Positions 44,700 through 55,929 of a stretch of DNA of 64,000 nt are shown here, one piece after another. Position 1 is the stretch's first letter, and every line of letters starts with the position of its first letter. The notes below the pieces were generated by a model. It saw only the letters and a program-made list of their open reading frames with translations, had not been told where the DNA came from and did not search any database. The stretch covers positions 18,192,080-18,256,079 of the forward strand of contig CM019831.1 of NCBI GenBank assembly GCA_009763385.1, read 5' to 3'. This DNA comes from Coix lacryma-jobi var. lacryma-jobi (lineage: Eukaryota; Streptophyta; Magnoliopsida; Poales; Poaceae). Position numbers and translations under genes: made by a program.

Positions 44700-44989
44700 A
44701 GAAGTTGGCAGGTTATAAACCGGGAAGCTTTAGTCCTGGTTTGTATTAAAAACTGAGGCTAAAAGGTGATCATTTATCCCGGGGCAAGCCACAAACCGTG
44801 GCTAAATCTTTAGTCCCGGTCCGTGGCACCAACCGGGACTAAAGAGTGTCATTTAGTCCCGGTTGGTAACACAGCCGTTGGGGCAGACCCTTTAGTCCCG
44901 GTCGGTGGGTCTATTAGTTCCGGGCGGTAAAAACACTGAGACTAAAGACGATTTTGAGAATCGACCAAAGACCCTGTTCTGTAGTAGTG
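44700..44989. repeat. CACTA right subterminal repeats and terminus
   Basis: Alternating TTTAGTCCCGGT, ACCGGGACTAAAG and degenerate copies, ending in TTCTGTAGTAGTG followed by the ATA duplication. Confidence 0.88.
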
Positions 44990-44992
44990 ATA

Positions 44993-45125
44993 GGTTTTTT
45001 TTGGTTTGAGGAATCAAACCATTTTAGATAAGGCAGGCAAGGTGATGCATCATGAGCTAGTCTATTTCTTAAATATAGTGAACTGACTTATTCCTTGTAC
45101 TAGTACTAATTATTAAATTATGAGG
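44993..45125. mobile_element. Possible truncated MITE
   Basis: TTTGGTTTGAGGAATCAAACC followed by GGTGATGCATCATGAGCTAG resembles a MITE group common in grasses. No matching right terminus is seen before the next CACTA at 45126. Confidence 0.3.
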
Positions 45126-45800
45126 CACTACAAGAAACTGCTAGTGTCAGTTGCACTCGGCAATGGCAAAGGCCTTCCGGCACATCTCCTTCTGATAAAG
45201 GCGTACTTTGTCGAGTGTCGATATATTCGACGTTGTCCGTCCGGTAACACCGTCTTTTTTAAAAAAAACAATTTCTTTGCCGAGTGCAACACTTGGCAAA
45301 GATTTTTTTTCCAATTTTCTTTGCCGAGTGTTGCACTCGACAAAGAAATTTCAATTTTTTTAATAAAATCTTTGCCGAGTGCAGCATCCCGGCACTCGTC
45401 AAACCTTGTTTCTTTAATTTTCTTTTTAAAAAACAATTTCTTTGTCAAGTGCAACACTCGGCAAAGAATTTTTCTTTTTTTCAATTTTTTTACCGAGTGT
45501 TGCACTCGGCAAAGAAGTTTCAATTTTTTTAATAAAATCTTTGCTGAGTGCAGCATCCCGGCACTCGGCAAACCTTGTTTCTTTATTTTTTAAAAGAAAA
45601 ATAATTTCTTTGCCGAGTGCAACACTCGGCAAAGAATTTTTTAATAAAATCTTTATCGAGTGCAGCATCTCAGCACTCAACAAAGTTTGTTTCTTTAATT
45701 TTTTTAAAAAAAATCTTTGTTGAGTGCATTGTCCATTCCACTCGGCAAAGCTGGAAACTTTGCCGAGTGCAATGGTTATTGAGCTCGGCAAAGCTACCAC
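45126..45800. mobile_element. CACTA terminal fragment (TTTGCCGAGTG family)
   Basis: Begins CACTACAAGAAACTG and carries about ten copies of TTTGCCGAGTG or its complement, often as CTTTGCCGAGTGCAACACTC hairpins separated by poly-T. The array itself is made of three or four similar units of about 130 bp. The right terminus is not found, so it is truncated or the end has decayed near 45800. Same family as 5953 and 8011. Confidence 0.75.
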
Positions 45801-46072
45801 TAATAATTCTTTTTTTTTTGCTTTTCCATGTAAACAACAGTGCATATATATATCACAGAAACCATAATTGAACAGCAATATATCACAAACCACAAATTTA
45901 TATATCAAATGATCAAATTTGTCATGACAAATCTGAAATCCACAGTATCTTACAAACCTGAGTTCAAACTCCATAAGTTTAAAGTTTACAGGTTCATTAC
46001 ATAAAAAAAACACTCTGCAAGCGGGTCACGGCGACGGTCTGGGTTAGCTACGCCAGCTGGTACACTGATTAA

Positions 46073-46426
46073 GAGCAACTCCAACGGTTTTACATTTTTT
46101 TATTTGGCAAAATATGAAATTTGTCAACTCTCAAATCAATATGGGGAGGAGAAAAAAAGATTATCTTCAACGGTTTTGCAAAATTGACTTGCCAAAGTCT
46201 AAAAAAGGAAACCCGGCGGCGCGGGAGGGAAGAGCGCGCGGGAGTAGTACACGAGACGAAATGTCAAGCCGATCGTGAGCTTGCATATATGTCAATCCAT
46301 CTCAGGATTTTGCCAAGTTAACAAAAATGCAAAACTCATTTGCCAAACCGTTGGATAGGAGTTTTGTAAATTTTTTTTGTAAAAGTAAGAATGCAAAGTC
46401 CATTTGCAAAACCGTTAGAGTTGCAA
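46073..46426. mobile_element. MITE with GAGCAACTCCAACGG ends
   Basis: The left end GAGCAACTCCAACGGTTTT is matched on the other strand at the right end by TTGCAACTCTAACGGTTTTG. The body repeats TTTGGCAAA / TTTGCCAA motifs. A clear target duplication is not visible. Confidence 0.6.
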
Positions 46427-47261
46427 CTTTATAATTCATGCATATCTTGTTAGTTTGTTTGCCTAGTTTATGACTATATATGCACCAGACTGATTAGGAC
46501 ACTTTGTACATGTACTACATCAATTAATGTAATTTATTGTGTGCTCATGCTTTTATGGTATCATGACTTTTATGGTATCATGAGTTGTTTGAACCATGTG
46601 ACCCTTGCCTCTGCACCCTAGCTACTATCTTGCCTCGCGCCGCTGTCCTGTGCCATCCCTACTACCCTTCTCTTTTCTTGTTCTTGTTCTTGTCATGTCT
46701 TTTTATTTTATTTGAAAATCAGGCGGCTCACTGCCGAGGAGGCTGAATGCCTTTGGAAGGCCACCAAGGAGAAGGGTGCATGTTCACAGGCTGAGCGCAC
46801 GCGCCTGAATGTGTTGTTTGTTTCTATTTGTGCAGTTTGTTTGTCAGTTAATGAGATATAAGAGTAGAAATTGTGCAAAATCAGATATGATAATACAAAG
46901 TATGTGTGTAATATTGTGCGGATTATTACATATATCAATACACGTACTTTGTAGTATTATCTAATCCACTAATTTATTATAATAAATGATTAATTGAGCT
47001 AAAGGCTTATCCATGGATACTAATATTCTCCCCTCTCCATTTCTATTAGGTAAAAAATTACACATACTCTACCCAAATAAGATAGGTAAGGGTTTGAATA
47101 AGGATAAAAATTTACACATACTCTACTCGATCCACATTGGTTGGAGTGGATTGAAGCGTAAATTAAACTAAATTTTATCTCAATTCCTTCTAAACAACGT
47201 GAATTGAGGTGTATCTGTGTACGCTACTCACCAACAGGTTTAGTCGGCACTCCACCACTTA
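46427..47261. other. Intergenic; one exon-like stretch
   Basis: 46722-46815 (plus) follows AAAATCAG and reads as a short non-repetitive open frame (LTAEEAECLWKATKEKG). I do not recognise it. The rest is ordinary AT-rich DNA. GCTTTTATGGTATCATGA is repeated in tandem near 46550-46590. Confidence 0.3.
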
Positions 47262-47860
47262 GGCCTTGTTTAGTTCCCACAAGTTTTAATCCTGTCACAT
47301 CTGATGTTTATTAGACATATGAACGAAGTACTCCCTCCATATAGGAAATAAAAGTCCTTTAGGACAGCGACACGGTCTCTAAAACATAACTTTGACCACT
47401 TATTTCTTCAAAAATATTTATTATAAATTAGTATATGTATATTTTTATGAAAGTACTTTTCAAGACAAATTTATTTATATGATTTTTACATCTCTAAACT
47501 TAACAATTTAAAAGTTATTCATAATTTATATTCTCAATGTTTGACTCAAATCTTGTCCAAAAGAACTTCTATTTCCTATATGGAGGGAGTATTAAATATA
47601 GACTAAAAAATAACTAATTGCACATATTGCGAGAGTAATACTCGAATTTTTTAAGCCTAGTTAATCTATGTTTTGACAATATGGTGCTACAGTAAATATT
47701 TGTTAGTCATGGATTACTTATGCTTAAAAAATTATCTTGCTAATTACCATCTATCTATATAATTAATTTTATTAATAATCTATTTTTTAATACTTTAAAT
47801 CAGTACCATAATATCTGATATGACACTTCAAGACTTTTCGTCCTGAATCTAAACAAGGTC
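47262..47860. mobile_element. Tourist-like MITE with nested Stowaway
   Basis: The left end GGCCTTGTTTAGTTCCC and the right end, on the other strand, GACCTTGTTTAGATTCAG form the terminal inverted repeat. The flanks are TTA and TTG, an imperfect 3-bp duplication. The interior after the nested insertion has AACTAATTGCACATATTGCG, a sequence common in grass elements of this kind. Without the nested element it would be about 340 bp. Confidence 0.7.
47331..47589. mobile_element. Stowaway MITE, 259 bp
   Basis: Ends are CTCCCTCCATATAGGAAATA and its near-exact reverse complement, flanked by TA on both sides. This is the signature of Tc1/mariner-type Stowaway elements. It lies wholly inside the element at 47262-47860. 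Confidence 0.88.
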
Positions 47861-47940
47861 TTGCAATCGAGACAGCGGAAGGTGGATGAGATGAGGGGGA
47901 GGGGAGGGGAGGGGAGTGGGGAATGGGAGGTTAGGGTTAG

Positions 47941-48477
47941 GCCTGGATATCGAGCCAGCTCGGCTCGTTATGGCTCGGCTTGTTATAGCTCGGCTCGTTA
48001 GCAGACTGGCTCGACTCGGCTCGTTATACTAACGAGCTAGAAGAGCAACTCGGCTCGGCTCGTTATAGAGCTCGAGCTGGCTCGTTTGGCTCGCGAGCCA
48101 AATCATAAAAACATAATTTCTCAAAGTACATGTAAATTTAACAAAGAATAATATCTACATATAAAAATATATTTTTTCTTATATAATTATATCCTCTTAT
48201 CTGTATGTGAACAACACGTAAGAACAAATATGATTTCCACCATATATTGTTGGATGCCTAGACATTCTACAATAGCTAATTTGAGTTTGTTGGCTTGTGA
48301 ATTAATTGGCTCGTACGAGCTAACGAGCAGCTCGCGAGCCAGCTCGAGCTGGCTCGTTATAAATCGAGCTGGCTCGTTATAAAACAAGCTGGCTCGTTAT
48401 AAAACGAGTCAAGCTCGAGCCGAGCCACTAACGAGCGAGTCGAGCGAGCTAGCGAGTTTCGAGTTTTTCGTCCAGAC
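47941..48477. mobile_element. Fold-back element with GGCTCGTTATA arrays
   Basis: The left end GCCTGGATATCGAGCC and the right end, on the other strand, GTCTGGACGAAAAACTCG are similar. The outer 130-170 bp on each side are made of GGCTCGTTATA / GAGCCAGCTCG copies in opposite orientations. The flanks AGGGTTAG and TTAGTTAG match at 5 of 8 positions, so an hAT-like 8-bp duplication is possible but not proven. No coding capacity. Confidence 0.6.
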
Positions 48478-49363
48478 TTAGTTAGGGTTCCCAGGTGAGG
48501 TGGCCTCACTCCTTCCTGCTGCTCCACGACGTCGAGGGCGTCGCCGCCGTCTCGAGAGAGAGCCGCCACCCACGCGGAGATGCCGGAGAAAAGAGGCTTC
48601 GGCCCATCAGCTTATATGGCCCAATACTCTTGCCATCTCTTTGACTCAAAACAATGGTCCGGCACGCTTTATAGCCCAAAACGCACTTTGGTCTGGAGGA
48701 TTTCATTTCCTGCATACAGATTTGGTTCAGAACGCAAATACGATTTCCTAGAATTCAAAAGCTATAGTTTAAACCGTTCCGTAAATTTCTTGAAATTCTG
48801 CAAAGAACTATATTTTAAACTGTTCGACAAATTCTTTAAAAATTCTGCTTATAATTTTCAACAAGATTTCAGGTTCCAATATGGCACTGGTAAAAGCAAT
48901 TTCGCAAAATCTTTTCAGCACGGTCAGACTTTTGTGGCGGCACTTCGTAGATACTGGAAATGCACCAAGGAGCAGCAGGCAACACATCCAGACACCAGAA
49001 AATATTTAACCTACTATCTCAATTCTCCTAACTAACAAGGTTCACTGCCTCAAACACAACATCTCCAGTTCACCCATCCACACTGCATAATTCTACACTG
49101 CAACCTACAGGTATATATGTCGGACAAATATGTTACATGACAGAGTCAGAGCGAACGAACGGCAGGCACAACTCGCAAGTCGCCACAATGCGAGTGAGAC
49201 CCCATTTCCTAGGCTGAAGATGAACTGGGCTCTTTTCACTGCTAACGGACCAAAAAACGTCCGCCTCGATACATTTGATCTCAGCTACATAAAAAGGCGG
49301 ATGATCATCATAAACATGCGCAATGTAAGACTGTACAATAATGATTCACGAGTGTTTAAGTGT
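48478..49363. other. Downstream flank of the HVA22-like gene
   Basis: 48490-48620 is GC-rich and could be a leftover 5' exon of some gene, but I recognise no product. 48740-48900 has repeated TTGAAATTCTGCAAAG-like T-rich stretches. 49050-49363 probably includes the 3' UTR of the HVA22-like gene on the minus strand. Confidence 0.35.
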
Positions 49364-52300
49364 TTACCAGTCTAGGTGGCCTCGGTTCCAGTAACTGTTT
49401 TCGTCCTCAAAGATCATGAAGCCGCTTGCCCATGAGTTCTGCTCAGGGTACGCGCCGTGGAAATCAGAGGATGGGTGGCAGTCACTGTTCGAGGCCTTGA
49501 GGTCCTTCTCAGGCTCCACCTCGGCGAACGTCACACGCTTGCTGGCCTTCTTTGCCGTATGTTCCTTTGGGTCTTCCAGCGACTCCTGTTCTTTCGGATC
49601 CTTTAGCGCTTTCTTCAGTTCTTTAGAATCCTTCAGTGCTTTCTTCGGATCTTTCAGCGCCGCCTTCTTCTGTTCTTTGGAATCCTTGGGTGACTTTGGC
49701 TCTTTGGAATCTTTTGATGCCTTGGGTTGCTTTGCATCTTTTGATGGCTTCGGTTCTTTAGAATCCTTTGATGATTTTGATTCTTTCGACTCCTTGGATG
49801 ATTTTGACTCTTTCGAATCTTTAGATGATTTCCCGGACTGTTTAAATGACTTGCCAGCCTGCAATACAGATCATAAGACATCAGAACAACAATAACCTGA
49901 TTGTCATTTGGAACAGAAGGATATTCTCAGCTTGGTTTTCTCAAAAGAAATAATCACATGGTCCACAGGAACCACTCGGAATTAAGCAAAACAACTAGCT
50001 TCACTATTACAGCTGACCTAGCATGACGGCTATCAATGAGTAAGCTAGCTGAGGGTGTACATAATATAACCATCAAAAATTTAGACTAAAAACAAGGTAA
50101 GCATCACATATCAAAATGCAGTCACTATAAACATAGTGATGAATGATGATTATCGTTCATCAAATGATCACAGTCAACTGGGAACAAGCATGAACTGCCT
50201 CAAATTCGAAGTAAGCATTTCACAACGTTGTTAAGTGCACAAAGTGGGGACAAATATATAAGCTTCCTGTACCTTGTTCGCCAGTTTCTTCAGCGCATCA
50301 GTCCCATTTTCTTCAACAAACTTATCAAGTGCTGTGAGGAAGTCATCAGATTTCCCAAAAAGGCCTTTTTTCTGAGGGACATACCAAATATTGACCATCT
50401 GGTTCTTTATGAAGGCAGGTCTCACATAATTTTGGTACATATAGGCTGCGCCATTGAAGTATGGCAAGACAAGCCAGCAAATAAAGATCAATTTCATTGA
50501 AGGCCAGAAAGGAAGCCTGTCAAAATAAAGCACGGGAAAGACACAGAATTTAGTGACCGATGTGCCATTATGATCTTTAAATACATATGTTCGAGTTACA
50601 ATTAAAAAAACTTGTGATCAGATGCAAAACTCCATGCAACTGCAACTACGAATCACTAACTTCTAGTAGAATTTAAACAAGAGGTGGTAAACCCTGCAAC
50701 TTCCATCACACATCATGGATGCTTTGACACCCAAGAAGCAAAAGCACATCACTAGACAGTTCTTTGTCATTTGGTTCAAAATTAAAATAAATATGTAAAG
50801 ATTCATGACAACCCAGTCTACCTTACCTGAAATAGAGCAGTCTGTAGTCTAACATTATTTTAGAAACAAAGCAAGGATTAGAAGAGTAATATGTACACAG
50901 GCTTGGTAGTGTAAATGACTTGATGTTTATATTTATATATGCTCAATTTGTCCGAAAGTCCTAAGATATATCAACAACTAATAGACCTTTAGAAAAGTGT
51001 CTCCATTCTCCAACTTTCACATTGAATAATGAACTGACACTAAAAACAATATAACAAACACAGCAGTACTTACCACTGAATAACTGATGCAAATGTGAGT
51101 TCAAACAATGTTATTAACGAGTACAGGACCCAATATGTGAGCCATTGTTGATCATCCACAGGAGATTTGGTCTCTATTGCCTTAACGGAAGCATACCTGT
51201 AAGTTGCAATAACACTTAAATAATTTGTGTTCTACTCATAAAAGTCGAGTTTCTAGCAGTAAAACACAAGTCATGAGCAACTTACAAAGGATAAGCCAGT
51301 GCCACCAAAGGCCTGCAGAGGAAAACGAGCAAACAGAAGTTAAAAGCTTGCATTTTCGATCCATAATGATTGCTTATGAGCCAGAAGGAAGAAACTTTCA
51401 GAAAGAGGAAATGGTAAATTCAGAAATGAGTGACACTAGTCCATGGTGGCAATCATAGATTGTTGAGTAGTAACAGCAAACCAACAGTACACTCCAACAG
51501 GGTGGCAAATGAATACTTCACAAAAAGTATTCACCACCTGTGATACATCTATCATAGATTGTTTGCTTAGGTAAGGTTTTACAATTTACAGCACAGTAAC
51601 ATCAAGAAACTGTCAAAACATGCTGGTCCAAACATAGCAACATGAATCATTACTGAACGTGGCACTAGCTAGCTTGGTGAATAAATGAAGCTCGGTGTAC
51701 CTTGGTACAACACACATGGATTCATGCTAAGGTTTAACAAATCCTGGTCCCAGAGCCGTACACCCATTTTTTTAATGATCTGCCACAGTCACTACGAGAC
51801 ATAACCCACGATCCACTAAAATTATAAGAAACAGGACCAGATTGTGCCGAGCCACTCTTCAGCATGTGACCTAAACTCGCTGCGTGGAAAGGAATGTGAA
51901 ACAGCCAAAAAAAATAGTAGTAGGACTGGACAAGGGAATACCAGAAACCATTCTTGAAAGTGGAATTGGCCAACAAACCTGCAATTATACGCACTGGCAA
52001 AACTACAAATCTAAAAGGAACCGCTTTTGTAAAGGACTGAGGTAAAGGTAGGAACTGACAGAACTCTACAGCTGAATTCAGAATCCAATCTTGGTGATCT
52101 ACACATCAGAGGCAACTCGTGCATAACGGCCTAACTTTTCGTTCCGTGCAAGGGATTGCATCCAGAAAAGTCTGGATTGAAAGAGAAACATGCTGATGCA
52201 GGCGAAAATGTTGACCTAGAGAAATGAGCACTGCAAAACCCAAACTCGGTACGCATCCAAGAACATCTACAATCAAGTTTTTTTTTTCCGACCAAAGAAA

Positions 52301-52705
52301 TTCGAAAAGAAAAAAAATCCATTTTTCCTACAAAAATAAATGCAGGCGTTGCTACAAAATGGCGATTCACAAGGCTGATTGAGGGGGCGCGAGATTTTAC
52401 AGGTGAAAAACCATACCAAGAAGGATTTCTTGTCAGGCGCAAGAGTGCTCGAATCGATTAAAACCTACGCCATTGTGCAGGTACACATCTCAAGAACAGC
52501 ACGAAGGCTACTTCAACAATGCCGAACATCTAAAGCATCCAGAATCGCTCCGCGGCATCCATCAAGCAAGCATTCCAGCGACGGATATAATAAAGAACTA
52601 AAAGATGAAGGAAGGGAGGAGAGCAGAGCACTGAGACTGACTGACTGACCCTGCAAGGACGTCGAAGTTGCTGGCGATGACCTTGAGCAAAGATCCGGAG
52701 CCCAT
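49364..52705 (-). CDS. HVA22/TB2/DP1-family protein (five exons)
   Basis: The coding exons are 52705-52650, 51312-51286, 51196-51074, 50516-50273 and 49858-49364, all with GT/AG borders and consistent phases, giving 314 residues. The start MGSGSLLKVIASNFDVLAG is characteristic of plant HVA22 proteins. The TB2/DP1 region follows (PLYASVKAIETKS, then QWLTYWVLYSLITLFEL, LPFWPSMKLIFICWLVLP, FNGAAYMYQNYVRP) with two hairpin-type hydrophobic segments that in this family sit in the ER membrane and shape it. HVA22 of barley is ABA- and stress-induced and is thought to act in ER/vesicle traffic. After residue 150, exon 5 adds a 164-residue tail of Lys/Ser-rich KDSKE-type repeats, far longer than the tail of classical HVA22 (about 130 residues in all). 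No damage is seen. Confidence 0.92.
49560..49840. repeat. Degenerate 12-33-bp repeat coding for KDSKE units
   Basis: On the minus strand exon 5 repeats AAGGATTCCAAAGAG-like codons about 17 times, giving SKDSKEPK, SKESKE and KDPKK variants. The plus-strand Phe/Ser-rich frame is its antisense. Confidence 0.85.
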
Positions 52706-53030
52706 CGCCCGCCGCTCTCCAGTCCCCCAAATCGGCGCCACCGAAGAAGAGCTGGAACTGGAAACGGGAAGGATTGGGATAATCCGGAGGGTCTTGGCGT
52801 TCTTGAACAGTTGAACCCCGCCGCTTTCTTCCTCTCCCAGTCTCCCTCCCCCCTCTTTCGGTGCTTTTGGGGTCTCGAGGGGAGCGAAAACAGGGGAGGA
52901 GAGAGGAAAGTGGAGTGGACAGTGGAGTGCGGCAGACGAGACGACGAGAGACCGGTGGCGTGGCGTGGTGGTGCCGAGACCGAGCAGAGAGCAGAGCACC
53001 AGCACGGATACAGAGGAGGAGTAGGTTATG
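52706..53030 (-). promoter_or_regulatory. 5' UTR and promoter region of the HVA22-like gene
   Basis: A GC-rich stretch with CT-rich runs on the minus strand (GTTTTCGCTCCCC, TCTCTCCTCCCC) directly upstream of the ATG at 52705, as in many grass housekeeping or stress genes. No clear TATA box or ACGT-type ABA element is evident by eye. Confidence 0.45.
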
Positions 53031-54570
53031 CAGATAGGACCCTCGAATTTATTTTATTAGAAGTAATGCCGTGGGATTTACTAATTTTCAATTAATTAAT
53101 TAATAGAGCCAAATAGAGCACGAGCACACTTGCAGAGGAGGGGTTGGTTTATGCATGTAACCCCTGAAACTTATTTTAATAATCAGTTGGAGTAATTTTA
53201 TCGGTAACACAACCAAACAGAGCATAAACTAGGAGTACATTGAAAGTGGTTCTTCTTGGTATTCCATCTCTATACCACTATATGAGCATATTTTGACTTG
53301 AGATGTCTTTTGTCATCATCTGCTTGTGTTTAGTTCTTTTGTTCAAGATGTTTTTCTCACTTTAAAATATATCTTTGTTCAAGATGTTTTTCTTTCTCTC
53401 TAAAATATATTTTGCTTTCACCTATTGTGTCTTGGTCTATCTTACTTCCTTTTCCATCATGAGGTGCTTACCACAATCATTGTTGTCCAAAATTTGTCCA
53501 CCTATCTTTTGATTTTTTTTAGTGCATATCAAAAATGGTAAAAGAAATGACGGATATTTGAAAATAGATCTAGCAGATGATAGTCTGGTTATTAACGCGA
53601 CATTAATATTGGCATTACTGAGTACAACTATATAAAACACACATAGACCAAATAAAAAGTAGTGTGTTGCGACTTGTAAACATGGTTTAGTGACTTTGTC
53701 CAAAAAAATCAAGAAAATGGTGCAAATAAAGTGTTTAGCTAAAACCTTTATGTAATTGATACTCCATTAGTGGCTTTAAGCCCACAGAAAATAGTTATAT
53801 TTTTCAATAATTAGCTGCTGGTTTAAAGGGTTCCAAATAAGGACTACAATGCAATTCCATGACAGTAGGTGGGTTTGAGTAGTAAAAAGGAGATGTACTG
53901 TAAAACTGATAATTGCACGGCTGGGATTCCATTTCCTTTGCCCTGACCCACGCACCTGCCTGCCGCTGAAGCAGGGGCACACAGGCCGCACAGCTCAGCC
54001 AATGGATAATCCACCGCCCGCCGGTTTATTTTATTCATTCAGAGCATTTTTTTTCCAATGTTTATTATGCATGTATCTGCCAAGATCTTATCTGTGAGCT
54101 GGAATTTCGGTGTTCTTGGGCATGGATTCGATTACGGTATAAACTACTATTATGGAGCATAATTACCACTATCATAGGATAGTAAATGCCACATTTGATG
54201 TTTGATAGTACTGTACATGCTTATTCTTCTCGTATGCATCATTTTTTTATTTTTAGTCTTCTTTTAACATATTTCATATTTGTGTCAAAAAAATGAATAG
54301 CAAATTAGATCCTTTGCAAAAACACCATAAGACACTACCTAAAAATAAGTTATATTGAGTTGTTGGTGGATTATAGCTGGAAGTATACTATGACAAAGTA
54401 GCAAATCTTATTTCTCTTCTTAAACAATGTAGGTGTTATCTCTCTGATTGCATTTGCTAGAATATCTAATAGCAGGTCCTTGTACACCTGGATCCATGTA
54501 TTCTAATATTCAGCTAAATTATTGTTTATATATAGTCACAATCGATCTTTCCTAAGATTCCACCTATGTT
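53031..54570. other. Intergenic, nothing recognised
   Basis: AT-rich DNA without convincing ORFs. GCAGAGGAGGGGTTGGTTTATGC (53131-53153) loosely repeats the sequence at 53008-53030. TTCAAGATGTTTTTCTCACTTTAAAATATAT is loosely duplicated at 53341 and 53377. Confidence 0.4.
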
Positions 54571-54574
54571 TACA

Positions 54575-54867
54575 GATTGGTTACTTGGGTTTAATAGAAA
54601 GCTCAAGTCCAATCTTCTTGTGGGTGCAAGTGCAATTTGCTGGACAATATGGCTGACTTGAAATGATCTGGTTTTTGACAAGGTTCTAGCAACATCCTAT
54701 TTGCAGGTTGTCTTCAGGGGGACTTATTGGATTCGGTTCTGGTCCCTACTTCAGAAGGAGGAGGATAGCCAGATGATGAAGATGAGTTGCAGGAAGATTG
54801 AAACGACCGCAATGGAGGTGTTTGCTAGAAACGGGTGGAGTTTCAGGAATATAATTTCATTCTAGAT
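54575..54867 (+). pseudogene. LINE reverse-transcriptase C-terminal relic
   Basis: The frame reads GFNRKLKSNLLVGASAICW, then TIWLT, a TGA stop, NDLVFDKV and RGTYWIRFWSLLQKEED, ending near GWSF. This is the typical tail of a grass LINE polyprotein. One in-frame stop (near 54660) and lack of the upstream domains make it a relic. Confidence 0.7.
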
Positions 54868-55274
54868 ATTGTTTTCGAGATTTCGTGGACCTTTGTGTCT
54901 TAGTGTGTGCTTTGGAACAGTTGCATGCATTAATCGATGCAGAAGCTGGGATATTAATATATTTCCTTTTGTAAAAATCTAGCCCAGAGCAGATTATGAT
55001 GTTGCTGTAGCTATGGCACCACTTTGAATGTGCTTCAGTTACCTTGTCCAACAATTAACTTGTTGAACTTTTCTAATATACCTTGGATACTAGCCACACG
55101 TATTTTGCATATGAATTCCCTGTAAACCTCCTTTTTCATATTCTCAATTAAAGGCCTGAAGCATTTTCTTTTGTTCTACACCATGGCAAATCCTTTTGTC
55201 TGCAACTTTTAGTTCTTTGCAAACATATGTACAAATTGGCTAAAATTATTCATTGCACCTATTGCATTCCTTAA
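54868..55274. other. LINE tail and intergenic
   Basis: Probably the 3' untranslated part of the LINE followed by AT-rich sequence. No poly-A tail or target duplication is recognised. Confidence 0.35.
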
Positions 55275-55800
55275 TTATTCCATAAACCAAATCCAATTCT
55301 CTTTCATCTTTGATTCAAATAATCCAAAAACTACAAGGAACATACAATTATGGTCATTTATCCAATTGGCTAGAGGCATGTGACCATTCCATGGCCTATT
55401 TAGGGTACTGGAATCTACTCTAATGTAGGGCATGCAACCATCTCTAAATCTATCTATTCTTGTTGTGTGAAAGCAAAAAAAAAAAGTTACTAAAATGAGT
55501 GTGACCATCTACTGTCACACTATCTATCCCAACTACGCTACCAAGTGATATAAGTTCTACATCAACTTTGAATCTAAACAACCAATCAAAACAATCATCC
55601 CATTTTTCAAATAACTTACTTGCAACCCTTTGTTGTCGTAAGGAGTTCAGCAAGGAATATTGATCTTGCACTTCTTTTCTAGCTCTTCCTTCATAGCTTT
55701 GGCACCTATAAGAGGCTTGTCCTTCAAAAGTGGAATGATCCTCTCAACAATTCAAGCCAGGGATGTCATCTTTCCCAAACTCTGGTTCTTGAAGCACACT
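55275..55800 (-). pseudogene. MULE (Mutator-like) transposase relic
   Basis: On the minus strand, first an N-terminal helical part (AWIVERIIPLLKDKPLIGAK, near 55760-55690), then KWDDCFDWLFRFKVDVEL, then DGCMPYIRVDSSTLN, WNGHMPLANWINDHNCMF and KENWIWFME. The last blocks are the start of the MULE transposase catalytic domain ('idsT.l.g.w.G.l..A...D...wmfPvAfg'). Frameshifts near 55480 and 55640 and loss of the rest show it is dead. No terminal inverted repeats are found. Confidence 0.7.
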
Positions 55801-55929
55801 GGTGAACCGACTTGTTCACTTGTTTATTTATACCTACATAGAAACAAGACACCACATAAACTTGTGAGTCACAAATTAGGCATTGATTCAGAACATGCAA
55901 ATAACCGAGGCAAAAACATAGGACATTAC

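Larger units (their letters stand above)
16071..44989 (-). mobile_element. Composite CACTA element with nested chromovirus (28.9 kb)
   Basis: The left end is CACTACAACAGAATTGGG and the right end, on the minus strand, is CACTACTACAGAACAGGG. ATA flanks both (16068-16070 and 44990-44992), a perfect 3-bp target duplication. Both subterminal zones carry TTTAGTCCCGG and its complement. Removing the nested retrotransposon (16209-32862) leaves about 12.3 kb, a normal size for an autonomous CACTA. Its own genes are all on the minus strand: a GRF zinc-finger gene, a TNP2 transposase, and a Transposase_24/DUF8039/Ulp1 gene. All but possibly the first are broken by stops or frameshifts, so the copy is dead unless helped in trans. 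Confidence 0.88.

Noticed and set aside
44993..45125. Possible continuation of the JIP23-like promoter duplicate on the far side of the CACTA
   Set aside because: GGTGATGCATCATGAGCTAG weakly resembles 13342-13360, but the surrounding sequence looks like a common grass MITE, and no TATA box or gene follows.
49416..49895. Phe/Ser-rich plus-strand frame of 159 codons
   Set aside because: Antisense of the Lys/Ser repeat in exon 5 of the HVA22-like gene.
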